A stretch of DNA of 64,000 bases, taken from positions 2,965,001 through 3,029,000 of the forward strand of contig NZ_CP016268.1 of the NCBI RefSeq assembly GCF_001677435.1, read 5' to 3'. Both the position numbers and the translations under genes were made by a program. Below are positions 1-8,253 of this stretch, one piece after another (position 1 is the stretch's first letter; the number at the start of each line of letters is the position of its first letter). The notes beneath the pieces are model-generated. The model was not told the DNA's origin, made no database searches, and saw only the letters and a program-made list of their open reading frames with translations. Origin of the DNA: Woeseia oceani (lineage in GTDB: Bacteria; Pseudomonadota; Gammaproteobacteria; Steroidobacterales; Woeseiaceae).

Positions 1-1458
1 CAGCGCCTGGGCCGCGCGTGTGCGACTTAGATTGCAATTGGCCTGGCCGTCACCGCGGTTCGGGTCGTTGTCCGTATCGCAAGGCGAACCCTTGGACTTG
101 AGGTGCGCAACGGCGACCGTAAAAGCCGCACCGCCTTGCCTGGCTCGAAAACTCTGCGCCACAACGGGTCTGTTCCGGTTGTCGTCGAAGCCAGGATCAA
201 TGCTGCGATCGAGGACGGCGAAATCACCGGCGGTTTCCACCGTATCCGACCGGTAGATCAGTGCCACCTGAATGGCATCCCCGCCCACTACGCCGGTGCG
301 TATCGCAGCCCAGCCCGGCTGGCGTTGATTCAGAGCCGCCAGCAGGTCGTCCTGCGACGCACCGGCTGAGTTTTCCAGCTCCATCAGGCCGACGATGTCC
401 GCGTCGAGTGCGTTGATGGCCGCTGCTGTCTTGGCTCGTTGCCGCTCAAGCTCCGCCTCCGAATCCGCACCACGGCATCCGTCTTTTTGTACCGGCCCAC
501 AGACCGCTTTACCGCTGTCTGTCTGAGCGAAGTAATTCAGCACATTGAAACTCGCTATTACGAGGTCGCCACCGACATCCGGTCTTGCCGGACGAGGATT
601 GCGATTGATGAACACCGGCTCGGTCACGGGCAGCAAACGCCAGGCCTGCATGCCGTTGCCGCCATTGCCTCGGCTGTAGCGCAGCACACCGGACAACGCT
701 TGCAGCTCATCGCCTACCCGTAATGGAAAACCCGGCGCGAAATCACCATTGACGTATTGAATTGGCTTTGGGTTTTGCTCGGCACTGCCGTCATCGAGCA
801 ACAGTGAGCGCGCAGCACGTTTCAGGCCATGCGCTTGATAGCCGGCGGTATCGGGGCGATTGCCGGAGGTAAACTGCATCTCTCGGGGCTCGGTCGACAG
901 CAGCAGCTCGCCGTAGCGCTCAAGTCCGTGCAGGTCCTGCACGTACAGTGGGTGTCCTAATGTTACCGGCATGCCTTCGTACGCTTCCAGATCGGCGACA
1001 GGAATGCTGTCGTCATTGAGAACAGTCCGTGCAACCGGGAGTTTGAGCGACGTGTAACGCACTTCGCCACGTCCGACAATCCGTACCGACTCAGCTACGA
1101 TTTGCGTCTCGCCGAAATACTCGCTCACTTTGCCAGCCACCTGCACGCGATTGCCGAGCGCGACGTCAACCGTGTCTGCATTGCGGTCAAAAACGAATAC
1201 GCCATCGGACGACAGCGGATCGCCATCAGGTTCGTCATTCAGCAGAAAGAAGCCGCCCAGAGACCGAACAGTGTCAGCATCGTCATCCTGAAAGTCGCCG
1301 CTAACGATGCCGCTCACGGTAAGCAACTGGCCGACATAGGGACTCTCGGAACCGGTGCCCTGCACGGCAGACGGCGACAAGGTTTCACTGTCAGCCGCAT
1401 CCGGCGTGCAGCCGCCAAGCAACGCACTGATTAGCAAGATTCGAACGTACAAACGCAT
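1..1458 (-). CDS. ExeM/NucH-type extracellular endonuclease, lipoprotein (3' end outside window)
   Basis: Secreted endonuclease/exonuclease/phosphatase-fold nuclease, probably degrading extracellular DNA. The reading frame is open from ATG 1456-1458 to the left edge, about 486 codons, so the C-terminus is missing. The start has GAGGTG eight bases upstream. The N-terminus has a lipoprotein signal ending LLGGC. An OB-fold-like region follows (VSGIVSGDF..., GNRVQVAGKVSEYFGETQI). Further on come the nuclease motifs DADIVGLMELEN (metal-binding Glu) and, close to the edge, HLKSKGSPC and NCNLSRTRAAQAL, which are typical of the ExeM/NucH family. What is seen is motif order; nuclease activity is inferred from the family. 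It is divergent from the hydrolase at 1716. Confidence 0.85.
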   Translation of the reverse strand, partial: MRLYVRILLISALLGGCTPDAADSETLSPSAVQGTGSESPYVGQLLTVSGIVSGDFQDDDADTVRSLGGFFLLNDEPDGDPLSSDGVFVFDRNADTVDVALGNRVQVAGKVSEYFGETQIVAESVRIVGRGEVRYTSLKLPVARTVLNDDSIPVADLEAYEGMPVTLGHPLYVQDLHGLERYGELLLSTEPREMQFTSGNRPDTAGYQAHGLKRAARSLLLDDGSAEQNPKPIQYVNGDFAPGFPLRVGDELQALSGVLRYSRGNGGNGMQAWRLLPVTEPVFINRNPRPARPDVGGDLVIASFNVLNYFAQTDSGKAVCGPVQKDGCRGADSEAELERQRAKTAAAINALDADIVGLMELENSAGASQDDLLAALNQRQPGWAAIRTGVVGGDAIQVALIYRSDTVETAGDFAVLDRSIDPGFDDNRNRPVVAQSFRARQGGAAFTVAVAHLKSKGSPCDTDNDPNRGDGQANCNLSRTRAAQAL

Positions 1459-1715
1459 GCTGGCACCTCATCGACCCGCAGCAGGATCCGGGGATGTTCT
1501 TATACCATGCGATGGTGATAAACCGACCCCGCCTTGCGATGCGCGGACGGTCCTGTATAGAGTGTGCACAGCAGCGAACGCCGGTAATTCTCCGTACGGA
1601 ATGCACCACGACCCGGCAAAATGCCGGTACCCCTGCGCGTGCCGACACGGGCTCAGCAACGGCTGACCTCCGATTACCACACCGCGCCACAGCACCGCTT
1701 TACGGGAAGAGTCGC

Positions 1716-2912
1716 ATGACAAAATTCCAGTTCCAAAACCGCAATGGTCAGAATTTAACGGCAAACCTCGAACTGCCGCCCGGTGGTCAGTGGCAAACGA
1801 CGGCGTTGTTCGCGCATTGCTTCACTTGCTCGCGCAATATCAAGGCAGCGCGGAACATTTCGCGCTCCCTCGCCGAGGTCGGCTTCGCCGTGTTGCGCTT
1901 TGATTTCACCGGGCTGGGTGAAAGCGACGGCGACTTTGCCGACACCACGTTTTCCAGCAATCTCGATGACCTGGAAGATGCCGCCGAATGGTTGTCCGCC
2001 AACCTTGCTGCACCGCAACTGCTTGTTGGACATTCATTGGGAGGTGCCGCGGTACTTGCTGTCGCGGAACGCCTGGACAGCGTCAAAGCCGTCGCAACGC
2101 TGGCAGCACCGGCCAATGCAGCGCACGTACTGAAACAACTGGGCGACGACCTGGAAACCATTGAACGGGAGGGCTCGGCGGAAGTGCAGCTGGCCGGCAG
2201 ACCGTTCCGTATCCGCAAGGATTTTGTCGATGATGCCCGTCGCCATACGCTGGATGAGCGTTTGCACAATCTGCGCCGTGCGCTGCTGGTGATGCACTCG
2301 CCTGTTGATCAGGCTGTGTCTGTCGACAACGCGCAGAAAATATTCACGACTGCATTGCACCCGAAGAGTTTTGTCAGCCTCGACAACGCCGACCACCTGT
2401 TATCGGACGAAGCCGATTCGCAGTATGCGGGCGCGGTGATTGCCACCTGGTCGCGGCGCTTTTTGCAGATCGACGAACCGGCGGCCACCGAACAAACCAT
2501 TGTGTACGGCCGCACCGACGACCAGTTTCTCTGCCGGGTACAGGCGGGCCGGCACAGCCTGCTGGCGGACGAGCCGGAAAAAGCCGGCGGCTCCGATCTG
2601 GGTCCCGACCCGTACAAGTATCTGGCCGCCGCGCTAGGCACTTGCACGGTGATGACACTCAACATGTATGCACGCCACAAGAAGCTCGCGGTTGAACGCG
2701 TCAGCTGCGAGGTATCACATGACCGTATTCATGCCGAAGACTGCGATGATTGCGAATCGACCAGCGGCAAGGTTGATCAACTCACACGGGTAATAACGCT
2801 GGAAGGCGATCTCGACGAGGAGCAGCGCCAACGGATGCTGGAGATCGCGGATCGATGCCCGGTGCACCGAACACTGGAAAACGAAATTCGTATCGACAGC
2901 CGGCTCGACTAG
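1716..2912 (+). CDS. Bifunctional alpha/beta hydrolase / OsmC-family protein
   Basis: A 398-residue cytoplasmic two-domain protein. Residues ~1-250 form an alpha/beta hydrolase: an HCFTCSRN oxyanion-type loop, the nucleophile elbow GHSLGG, and a late Asp/His pair (MHSPVDQ, NADHLL). Residues ~260-398 are an OsmC-like peroxidase domain with the reactive cysteine in LGTCTVMTLNMYA and the second in DRCPVHRTLE. In this known fusion family the OsmC half reduces organic hydroperoxides with two cysteines; the hydrolase substrate is unknown. I chose ATG 1716 because GGGAAGAG precedes it and the homologous part starts there, although the frame is open from 1494. No operon partner. Confidence 0.88.
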   Translation: MTKFQFQNRNGQNLTANLELPPGGQWQTTALFAHCFTCSRNIKAARNISRSLAEVGFAVLRFDFTGLGESDGDFADTTFSSNLDDLEDAAEWLSANLAAPQLLVGHSLGGAAVLAVAERLDSVKAVATLAAPANAAHVLKQLGDDLETIEREGSAEVQLAGRPFRIRKDFVDDARRHTLDERLHNLRRALLVMHSPVDQAVSVDNAQKIFTTALHPKSFVSLDNADHLLSDEADSQYAGAVIATWSRRFLQIDEPAATEQTIVYGRTDDQFLCRVQAGRHSLLADEPEKAGGSDLGPDPYKYLAAALGTCTVMTLNMYARHKKLAVERVSCEVSHDRIHAEDCDDCESTSGKVDQLTRVITLEGDLDEEQRQRMLEIADRCPVHRTLENEIRIDSRLD

Positions 2913-3203
2913 CAACCCCGCCTGCCGACTTGCACCCGCACGGGATGCCCGGTTCTTGCTGAATTGCGGAAGCACTGCATGCATGAGCCGGACGCTTCGC
3001 CCGCTCGGTGTGACAGTCCGCCCAGGCAGTGCCCTGCCAGTCCGGCTATGCATGCCTGTAGCCGTACGCCAAACAACCCTGAGCAGCAATGAACGACGGC
3101 TCACGCTCTGTTCAGGCATTGAGCCCCGAAACAGGCGGCAAAACGCGCTTTACAGGTCAGCGAGGACGGGGAGCGGGCCAGTCGCGCCGGTCTGGCTCGC
3201 CTG
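2913..3203. other. Gene-free interval of 291 bp
   Basis: Between the hydrolase-OsmC gene and the small zinc-ribbon gene. I see no ORF with a convincing ribosome site, no RNA gene and no terminator with a T tract. A 134-codon minus-strand frame crosses it but runs antisense into the OsmC domain and has no family features. Confidence 0.4.
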
Positions 3204-3452
3204 TCAGCGGGAAACCTCGACAAATGCGGAAAGAAACTCCAGGCCCTTGCGCAGTTGTTTCCGGTCCATCGACTCGGGTGACGACTGGTGAAAATCAGCG
3301 ACAACCCAGCGAACCTCGTGCAGGTCGCAGTAAGCCCACAACAGCCGCCCAATACGGTACACATCACTCCGGGTGCCACAGTGCGGGCAGCTTCGCAGCT
3401 CGCGGCGACGGCTCAGCGGAAATGGCACGATGTTATCGACGTAGGGCGTCAT
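3204..3452 (-). CDS. Small zinc-ribbon-like protein, function unknown
   Basis: An 82-residue protein I do not recognise. It has one CPHC (22-25) and one CDLH (42-45) spaced like the two halves of a zinc ribbon or treble clef, followed by a conserved-looking RWVVADF stretch and a charged C-terminus. The ATG at 3452 has AGGA seven bases upstream; an in-frame TTG at 3467 is the alternative. It stands alone, antisense to nothing annotated. The ribosome site and Cys/His pattern make it likely to be real. Function cannot be assigned. Confidence 0.6.
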   Translation of the reverse strand: MTPYVDNIVPFPLSRRRELRSCPHCGTRSDVYRIGRLLWAYCDLHEVRWVVADFHQSSPESMDRKQLRKGLEFLSAFVEVSR

Positions 3453-3657
3453 GTGGGGTCCTGGCAACTGACATGCTGGTATGATCAGACGGCTGTCCGT
3501 CTCAACACTGTGATGTGGCTCTCAGCGAGCAGTGCCGACCGCTACTTTTTGCGCGTTATGAGAACTGTGTCGCGCCGCGAAAACAGCACGAACAGGACCG
3601 AACAGATTGAATAGCCACAAGCCAACCTCTAGTCGTTCACGCACCAGGAGCAACACC

Positions 3658-4527
3658 ATGAACCACCGAACTCCCGCCATTTTCGCCGCTGGCCTGCTGC
3701 TGGCCGTCACCGCCGTTGCGCAGGATGATATCCGGTTCAAATCCACGGAACTCGGCACCGGCCTTTTCATGCTGGAAGGTGTTGGCGGTTTCAGCGGCGG
3801 CAATCTCGGCCTGCTGACCGGCGACGACGGGGTTGTGCTGATCGATGATGGCCTTGAGCCGCTTGCCGGCAAGACGCTCGCGGCCGTCCAGGAAGTCAGT
3901 GGTGCGCCGGTTGATTTTGTGATCAACACACACGTACATGGCGATCACCTGGGTGGCAACGTCGCCTTGCATCAGCATGGCGCGACGATTGTCGCTCACG
4001 ACAGCATCCGCCAGCGCCTGCTGGACTCGGATGCCGCGAGGGACGCGTTGCCGGAACTCACTTTCGCCGAGGAAGTGACCTTCCATCTGAACAACCATAA
4101 GGCACGCGTGATCCACGTAGAGCACGCCCACACGGACGGTGATGCGATCATTCATTTTGCCGATGCCAACGTCATTCACACCGGCGACGCAATGTTTAAT
4201 GGCCTGTTCCCGTTCATAGACCTGGATTCTGGCGGCAGCGTCGAGGGCTACATCGCGGCACAAAACCGTGTGCTCGAAATGGCTGATGCCGAAACCCGAA
4301 TTATTCCGGGCCATGGCCCGCTGGCCAATCGCGGTGACCTGGTTCGCGCCCGCGACATGCTGGTTGATGCCCGCGACCGTATCCAGGCACTGCTCGACGC
4401 CGGTGCTTCGGCCGAGGAAATTCTGAGCCAGAACCCGCTCGCCGACTATGCCGGTTGGAGCTGGGATTTCATCACCACTGAACGTATGACGCAGCAGCTC
4501 GTGCGCGGACTCTCAATGGGGCACTAG
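3658..4527 (+). CDS. Exported metallo-beta-lactamase-fold hydrolase
   Basis: A 289-residue periplasmic MBL-fold enzyme. Signal peptide residues 1-21 end VTAVAQ before DDIRF. The metal motif HVHGDH is followed by GGN, then a downstream metal His in HTDGD, the Asp in HTGDAMFNG and the final His in IPGHGP. These are the full set of di-zinc ligands of the MBL superfamily. ATG 3658 follows AGGAG at the right distance, and the signal peptide supports that start over an in-frame upstream codon at 3607. Substrate unknown; the closest relatives by motif are broad MBL hydrolases (glyoxalase II or quinoprotein-relay type) rather than proven beta-lactamases. Confidence 0.85.
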   Translation: MNHRTPAIFAAGLLLAVTAVAQDDIRFKSTELGTGLFMLEGVGGFSGGNLGLLTGDDGVVLIDDGLEPLAGKTLAAVQEVSGAPVDFVINTHVHGDHLGGNVALHQHGATIVAHDSIRQRLLDSDAARDALPELTFAEEVTFHLNNHKARVIHVEHAHTDGDAIIHFADANVIHTGDAMFNGLFPFIDLDSGGSVEGYIAAQNRVLEMADAETRIIPGHGPLANRGDLVRARDMLVDARDRIQALLDAGASAEEILSQNPLADYAGWSWDFITTERMTQQLVRGLSMGH

Positions 4528-4607
4528 CGTCCTGGCAGGGCCAAACAGGACGATGGCGGCTGAATTGGGTAGACTGCCGGACACCGTAATTGCAGGGGCA
4601 ATGTCCG

Positions 4608-6152
4608 ATGGGTGATTCGAAACCAGTCAAGTCCAGCGTGGTCCAGCGTGCGCTCGCTGCCGTGGAACGTGTCGGCAACAAGCTGCCTGACCCTGCCGTT
4701 TTGTTTATCGCCCTGCTGTTTATCGTCTGGGTATTGTCGTGGTTGCTGTCCGGCATCAGCTTCGATCTTGTTGATCCCCGTAGTGGTGAACCGCTGCGGG
4801 TTGTCAACCAGCTGTCCGGCAATGCGCTGACCACGTTCTTCAGCGTGATGGTCACGAACTTCACGCACTTTCACCCGGTCGGCGTGGTGCTCGTTGCCAT
4901 GCTCGGCATTGGTGTCGCAGAACACACCGGCTTCATCAACGCAGGATTGCGCGCGATGATGGCGGTAACGGCGCGCTGGTTGCTGACGCCAATGGTGATA
5001 CTGGTCGGCATCGTCAGTCATACCGCCGTGGATGCCGGCTACGTACTCGTGATACCCCTCGGCGGCATCATCTTTTATGCCGCAGGCCGCCATCCGCTCG
5101 CCGGTATAGCGGCAGCCTTCGCCGGAGTCTCCGGCGGCTTCTCCGCCAACTTCGTGCCCTCCGCGCTTGACCCCATGTTGCAAGGCATATCGCAGGCCGG
5201 CGCCCAGATTCTTGATCCGGCCGTTGTCCTCAACCCGCTCAATAACTATTTCTTCACGACGGCATCGTCGTTGCTGATCGTGAGTCTCGGCTGGTTTCTG
5301 ACCGACAAAGTGGTTGAACCCCGTTTGCAATCCTCGGCCGTCGACGGCGACGTTTCCGATCTGCCGACCATGGAGCCACTGGCGGTACACGAACGCCGCG
5401 GCTTGCGCATCGCTCTGATCGCCATGCTGCTCGGTATTGCGCTCCTGATCGCCACGTCCTTGCCGGCCGGCTCAGCATGGCGTGCCCCCGACGGTGAACT
5501 GACCTCCGGCGCTGCGCCATTGATGAAGTCCATCGTGCCGCTGATATTTCTGCTGTTCCTGCTCCCCGGCATCGTCTATGGCGTGTCATCCGGCAGCATC
5601 AGGAGTTCGCGGGACATGATTGCCGGCATGACCAAGGCCATGACGGGGATGGGTTACTACCTCGTCATCATGTTTTTTATCGCGCAATTCATTTACGCCT
5701 TCGGCCAGTCCAATCTCGGTGTTTTGCTGGCACTGGAAGGTGCGGAAATACTGCAGAAGCTGGCGCTGCCCGGCGGTATCACCATTACCGGCATCGTCTT
5801 GCTGACCGGTATTATCAATCTGTTTGTTGGCTCGGCGTCGGCAAAGTGGGCGCTGCTCGCGCCCATCTTCGTTCCGATGTTGATGCAGCTGGGTATATCG
5901 CCGGACCTCGCCCAGGCTGCTTACCGGATCGGTGATTCCAGCACGAACATCATCACCCCACTGATGCCGTACTTCCCGCTGGTCGTCGTGTTCTGCCAGC
6001 GGTACGTGAAATCAACCGGCATCGGCACTGTGACCGCCATGATGCTGCCGTACTCCGTGTCTTTCCTGGTCTTGTGGACGATCTTCCTGCTGCTCTACTG
6101 GGCGATAGGCTTGCCACTCGGACTGCAAGCCACTTACGGTTATCCGGCCTGA
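4608..6152 (+). CDS. abgT: AbgT-family transporter
   Basis: A 514-residue inner-membrane protein with about 12-13 hydrophobic segments. Family signatures include LPDPAVLFIALLF near the N-terminus, SHTAVDAGYVLVIPLGG, and the C-terminal GSASAKWALLAPIF followed by YRIGDSSTNIITPLMPYF. AbgT proteins were first described as p-aminobenzoyl-glutamate importers in E. coli; homologues such as MtrF and YdaH act as sulfonamide and PABA exporters, so direction is uncertain. ATG 4608 has GGGG upstream; TTG 4590 is an alternative. An AbgB-like hydrolase is encoded far away at 47.7 kb, so the classical abgABT arrangement is absent. Confidence 0.88.
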   Translation: MGDSKPVKSSVVQRALAAVERVGNKLPDPAVLFIALLFIVWVLSWLLSGISFDLVDPRSGEPLRVVNQLSGNALTTFFSVMVTNFTHFHPVGVVLVAMLGIGVAEHTGFINAGLRAMMAVTARWLLTPMVILVGIVSHTAVDAGYVLVIPLGGIIFYAAGRHPLAGIAAAFAGVSGGFSANFVPSALDPMLQGISQAGAQILDPAVVLNPLNNYFFTTASSLLIVSLGWFLTDKVVEPRLQSSAVDGDVSDLPTMEPLAVHERRGLRIALIAMLLGIALLIATSLPAGSAWRAPDGELTSGAAPLMKSIVPLIFLLFLLPGIVYGVSSGSIRSSRDMIAGMTKAMTGMGYYLVIMFFIAQFIYAFGQSNLGVLLALEGAEILQKLALPGGITITGIVLLTGIINLFVGSASAKWALLAPIFVPMLMQLGISPDLAQAAYRIGDSSTNIITPLMPYFPLVVVFCQRYVKSTGIGTVTAMMLPYSVSFLVLWTIFLLLYWAIGLPLGLQATYGYPA

Positions 6153-6187
6153 AAAAAGCCGGGCGGCACACAAGCTGTGCCGCCCGG
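6152..6187 (-). terminator. Intrinsic terminator for the flavoprotein gene
   Basis: A perfect 12-bp stem (6159-6170 with 6176-6187, 5-nt loop) is followed on the minus strand by six T residues. It lies 36 bp beyond the stop of the minus-strand flavoprotein gene and just after the stop of the converging AbgT gene. The plus strand lacks a T tract, so it serves mainly the minus strand. Confidence 0.85.
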
Positions 6188-6222
6188 TCGTGACGTCAGC
6201 CGACGTCCTGCGAGCTTGAGAC

Positions 6223-8061
6223 TCAGCCTTGCAACGCTTCCATTACGGCGCGATGCCCTTGCGTGATGGCGGAGTTGGTGGTCGCTTGCACGCCGGCATC
6301 GGAATTGGCAATCGTGATACGACCGTGCGGTTGTCGTGCCTTGTACCAGGGCGTCTGCTTCGGGTCAGGCCACTCCGGTTCCCACAGCAGGTCATTGCTG
6401 TACGAATAGCCGTGCGCCCAGCGGTTGACGGTAATGGCGTGGATATCGCGCTCGGCATCAAAGCCCGCACCCGACAGCGCCTGATCCAGCTGATCGCGAA
6501 CGTGTCCCTCGTAGACTGAGAACGGCGTGCCCAGCAAATGGCGGCGTCCGGCTCGCCATTGCTCAGGTCCCTTTATGTCGGGGAAGTGCTGCACATGGCA
6601 CATGTGCAGGACCATCGGATCGTCCGGCGTCTTGCCGAACTCGTAGTTGCCTATGGACACCGGGTAATCCAGTTCAACCTGTTTGAAGAAATCGTTGGTG
6701 TAGTACACGAAATCCAGCCCGAGCTCAGCGAACGGCCGCCAGTTCGGGACCAGCACCTTCGTGTACACGAGCGGCACCTTGACGTTGTAGGCCAGGCCTT
6801 CTTTCTGCTCAGTCGGCAATTCCGGGCAGATATACGGCACAACGCTGTTGTAACACGCCATGATGCAACGCCCGGCACGCACGGTGTACACCTCGTTACC
6901 GTGCGCATACGTTACGTCGACATTGTCATTGCGACCCGTGTGGCGGACGTTGACGACCGTACTGTTCAGCCTGATGCGTGTGCCTTGAGATTCGCGATCA
7001 AGCCGTGAGTAATCGACCCGCGCGGTTACGACATCTTCCATCGTGTTACCCGGCACAGCATCCGGAATCAGTTTCCGCACGAGCAGGCGCGCAACCGACG
7101 CGTTGCCGTCGGGAAAGTGAAAAATGTACGGCTCGTCGCCGCGATAGCCGACGCGCGGCAAGGTGTGCGTCAGGCCCGGCATGCCGCCGTCGTACGATTG
7201 CACGGAGGTCGCCGGAATCTCGTCGATCCCTACACACCAGAAACTCATGCCCCAGCGGCGGTACATTTCCAGCACCTGCTGATCGACCTTGACCAGATCA
7301 CGAAGAAACGCGTAGTAACTCATCTTGCTGAGCTTGGCGATTTTCTCGTCGCGACCAAGACCCGGCAGGTAATCACGCTCGTCCGTCCACACCCGGATCA
7401 GGTCAGCACGCGCTTTGTCACTCATCGGCGTTTGCGCCGCAAATTCCTGCCATGGAATCCGGTTGTAGCCACCAACGAGTTTCTGCTCGCCGTAGGTTTC
7501 CTTGTCGAACAGAATACCTTTGCTGAGGCCCATGGATGCGTACAGCTCCTGATGATAGAGCTTGTAGAACTTCTGCGTGTCGATGCCAACGTCGACCAGC
7601 ATGTCTTTGGCAACCTGGCTGTACGACGATGGCGTATCGATCGACTCGGTGCCGCCGTAGCCAATACGGGTCTTACCGTTGATTGAAAACTCGTTGCGCT
7701 TCGCGTGCCCACCGAAGTCATCGTGATTGTCGAGCACCAGGATCCGCGCGTCGGGCTTTTCCTTGCGATAAAAGTGCGCGGCGGACAAGCCGCTGATACC
7801 GGCACCAACCACCACCAGGTCGTACTTCTCATCAGCGCGAGGTGCTTTGAAGTCGCGACCGGCCACTCGTGCGTGCATGGTTTCCCATGCGCCATCGTGA
7901 CTGCCGCGCAAACCCGTTTTGGCCGGCGGATAGTAGTCACTGGAAAGATCGAACGGCGAACCACTCGCCGCCAACAGTTCCGACCACGGTCCAACCATTG
8001 ATGCGCCTATCGCTATTTGCGTACCGTTCAGAAAATCTCGTCGCGTTACCTTGTCACTCAT
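6223..8061 (-). CDS. Tat-exported FAD-dependent oxidoreductase, spermidine dehydrogenase-like
   Basis: A 612-residue flavoprotein. The N-terminus carries a twin-arginine signal (RRDFLNGTQ), predicting folded export to the periplasm. A YYPPAKTGLRGSH segment precedes the FAD-binding Rossmann motif VVGAGISGLSAA and a downstream GGHAKRNEF. The C-terminus has another flavin-contact segment around ITIANSDAGV. This order matches SpdH-type amine oxidases of Pseudomonas; the polyamine substrate is inferred. ATG 8061 begins the Tat signal and follows a run of eight G residues serving as ribosome site. It is transcribed divergently from the amidohydrolase at 8254. Confidence 0.8.
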   Translation of the reverse strand: MSDKVTRRDFLNGTQIAIGASMVGPWSELLAASGSPFDLSSDYYPPAKTGLRGSHDGAWETMHARVAGRDFKAPRADEKYDLVVVGAGISGLSAAHFYRKEKPDARILVLDNHDDFGGHAKRNEFSINGKTRIGYGGTESIDTPSSYSQVAKDMLVDVGIDTQKFYKLYHQELYASMGLSKGILFDKETYGEQKLVGGYNRIPWQEFAAQTPMSDKARADLIRVWTDERDYLPGLGRDEKIAKLSKMSYYAFLRDLVKVDQQVLEMYRRWGMSFWCVGIDEIPATSVQSYDGGMPGLTHTLPRVGYRGDEPYIFHFPDGNASVARLLVRKLIPDAVPGNTMEDVVTARVDYSRLDRESQGTRIRLNSTVVNVRHTGRNDNVDVTYAHGNEVYTVRAGRCIMACYNSVVPYICPELPTEQKEGLAYNVKVPLVYTKVLVPNWRPFAELGLDFVYYTNDFFKQVELDYPVSIGNYEFGKTPDDPMVLHMCHVQHFPDIKGPEQWRAGRRHLLGTPFSVYEGHVRDQLDQALSGAGFDAERDIHAITVNRWAHGYSYSNDLLWEPEWPDPKQTPWYKARQPHGRITIANSDAGVQATTNSAITQGHRAVMEALQG

Positions 8062-8253
8062 TGTCCCCCCCCTCATGCACAACCTGCGCATGCCTTTCTT
8101 TCACTGTACGAAATCAGCACGGGCAAAAAAAGCATTCAATTGCCGCGGAAAAGCCGCACTGATGGTTTCATTCGAATCCTATGCAGCGCTGCCGGACCCG
8201 CAGTGCGCTGCTATAGTGAGTTGTCGTGGGTCCGGCAAAGGTCAGGTCTGATC

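Noticed and set aside
2715-3119. 134-codon minus-strand frame
   Set aside because: Overlaps the OsmC domain antisense and has no recognisable features or ribosome site.
4528-4552. 7-bp inverted repeat after the MBL gene as a terminator
   Set aside because: No T run follows and the AbgT gene begins soon after; not sufficient for an intrinsic terminator.
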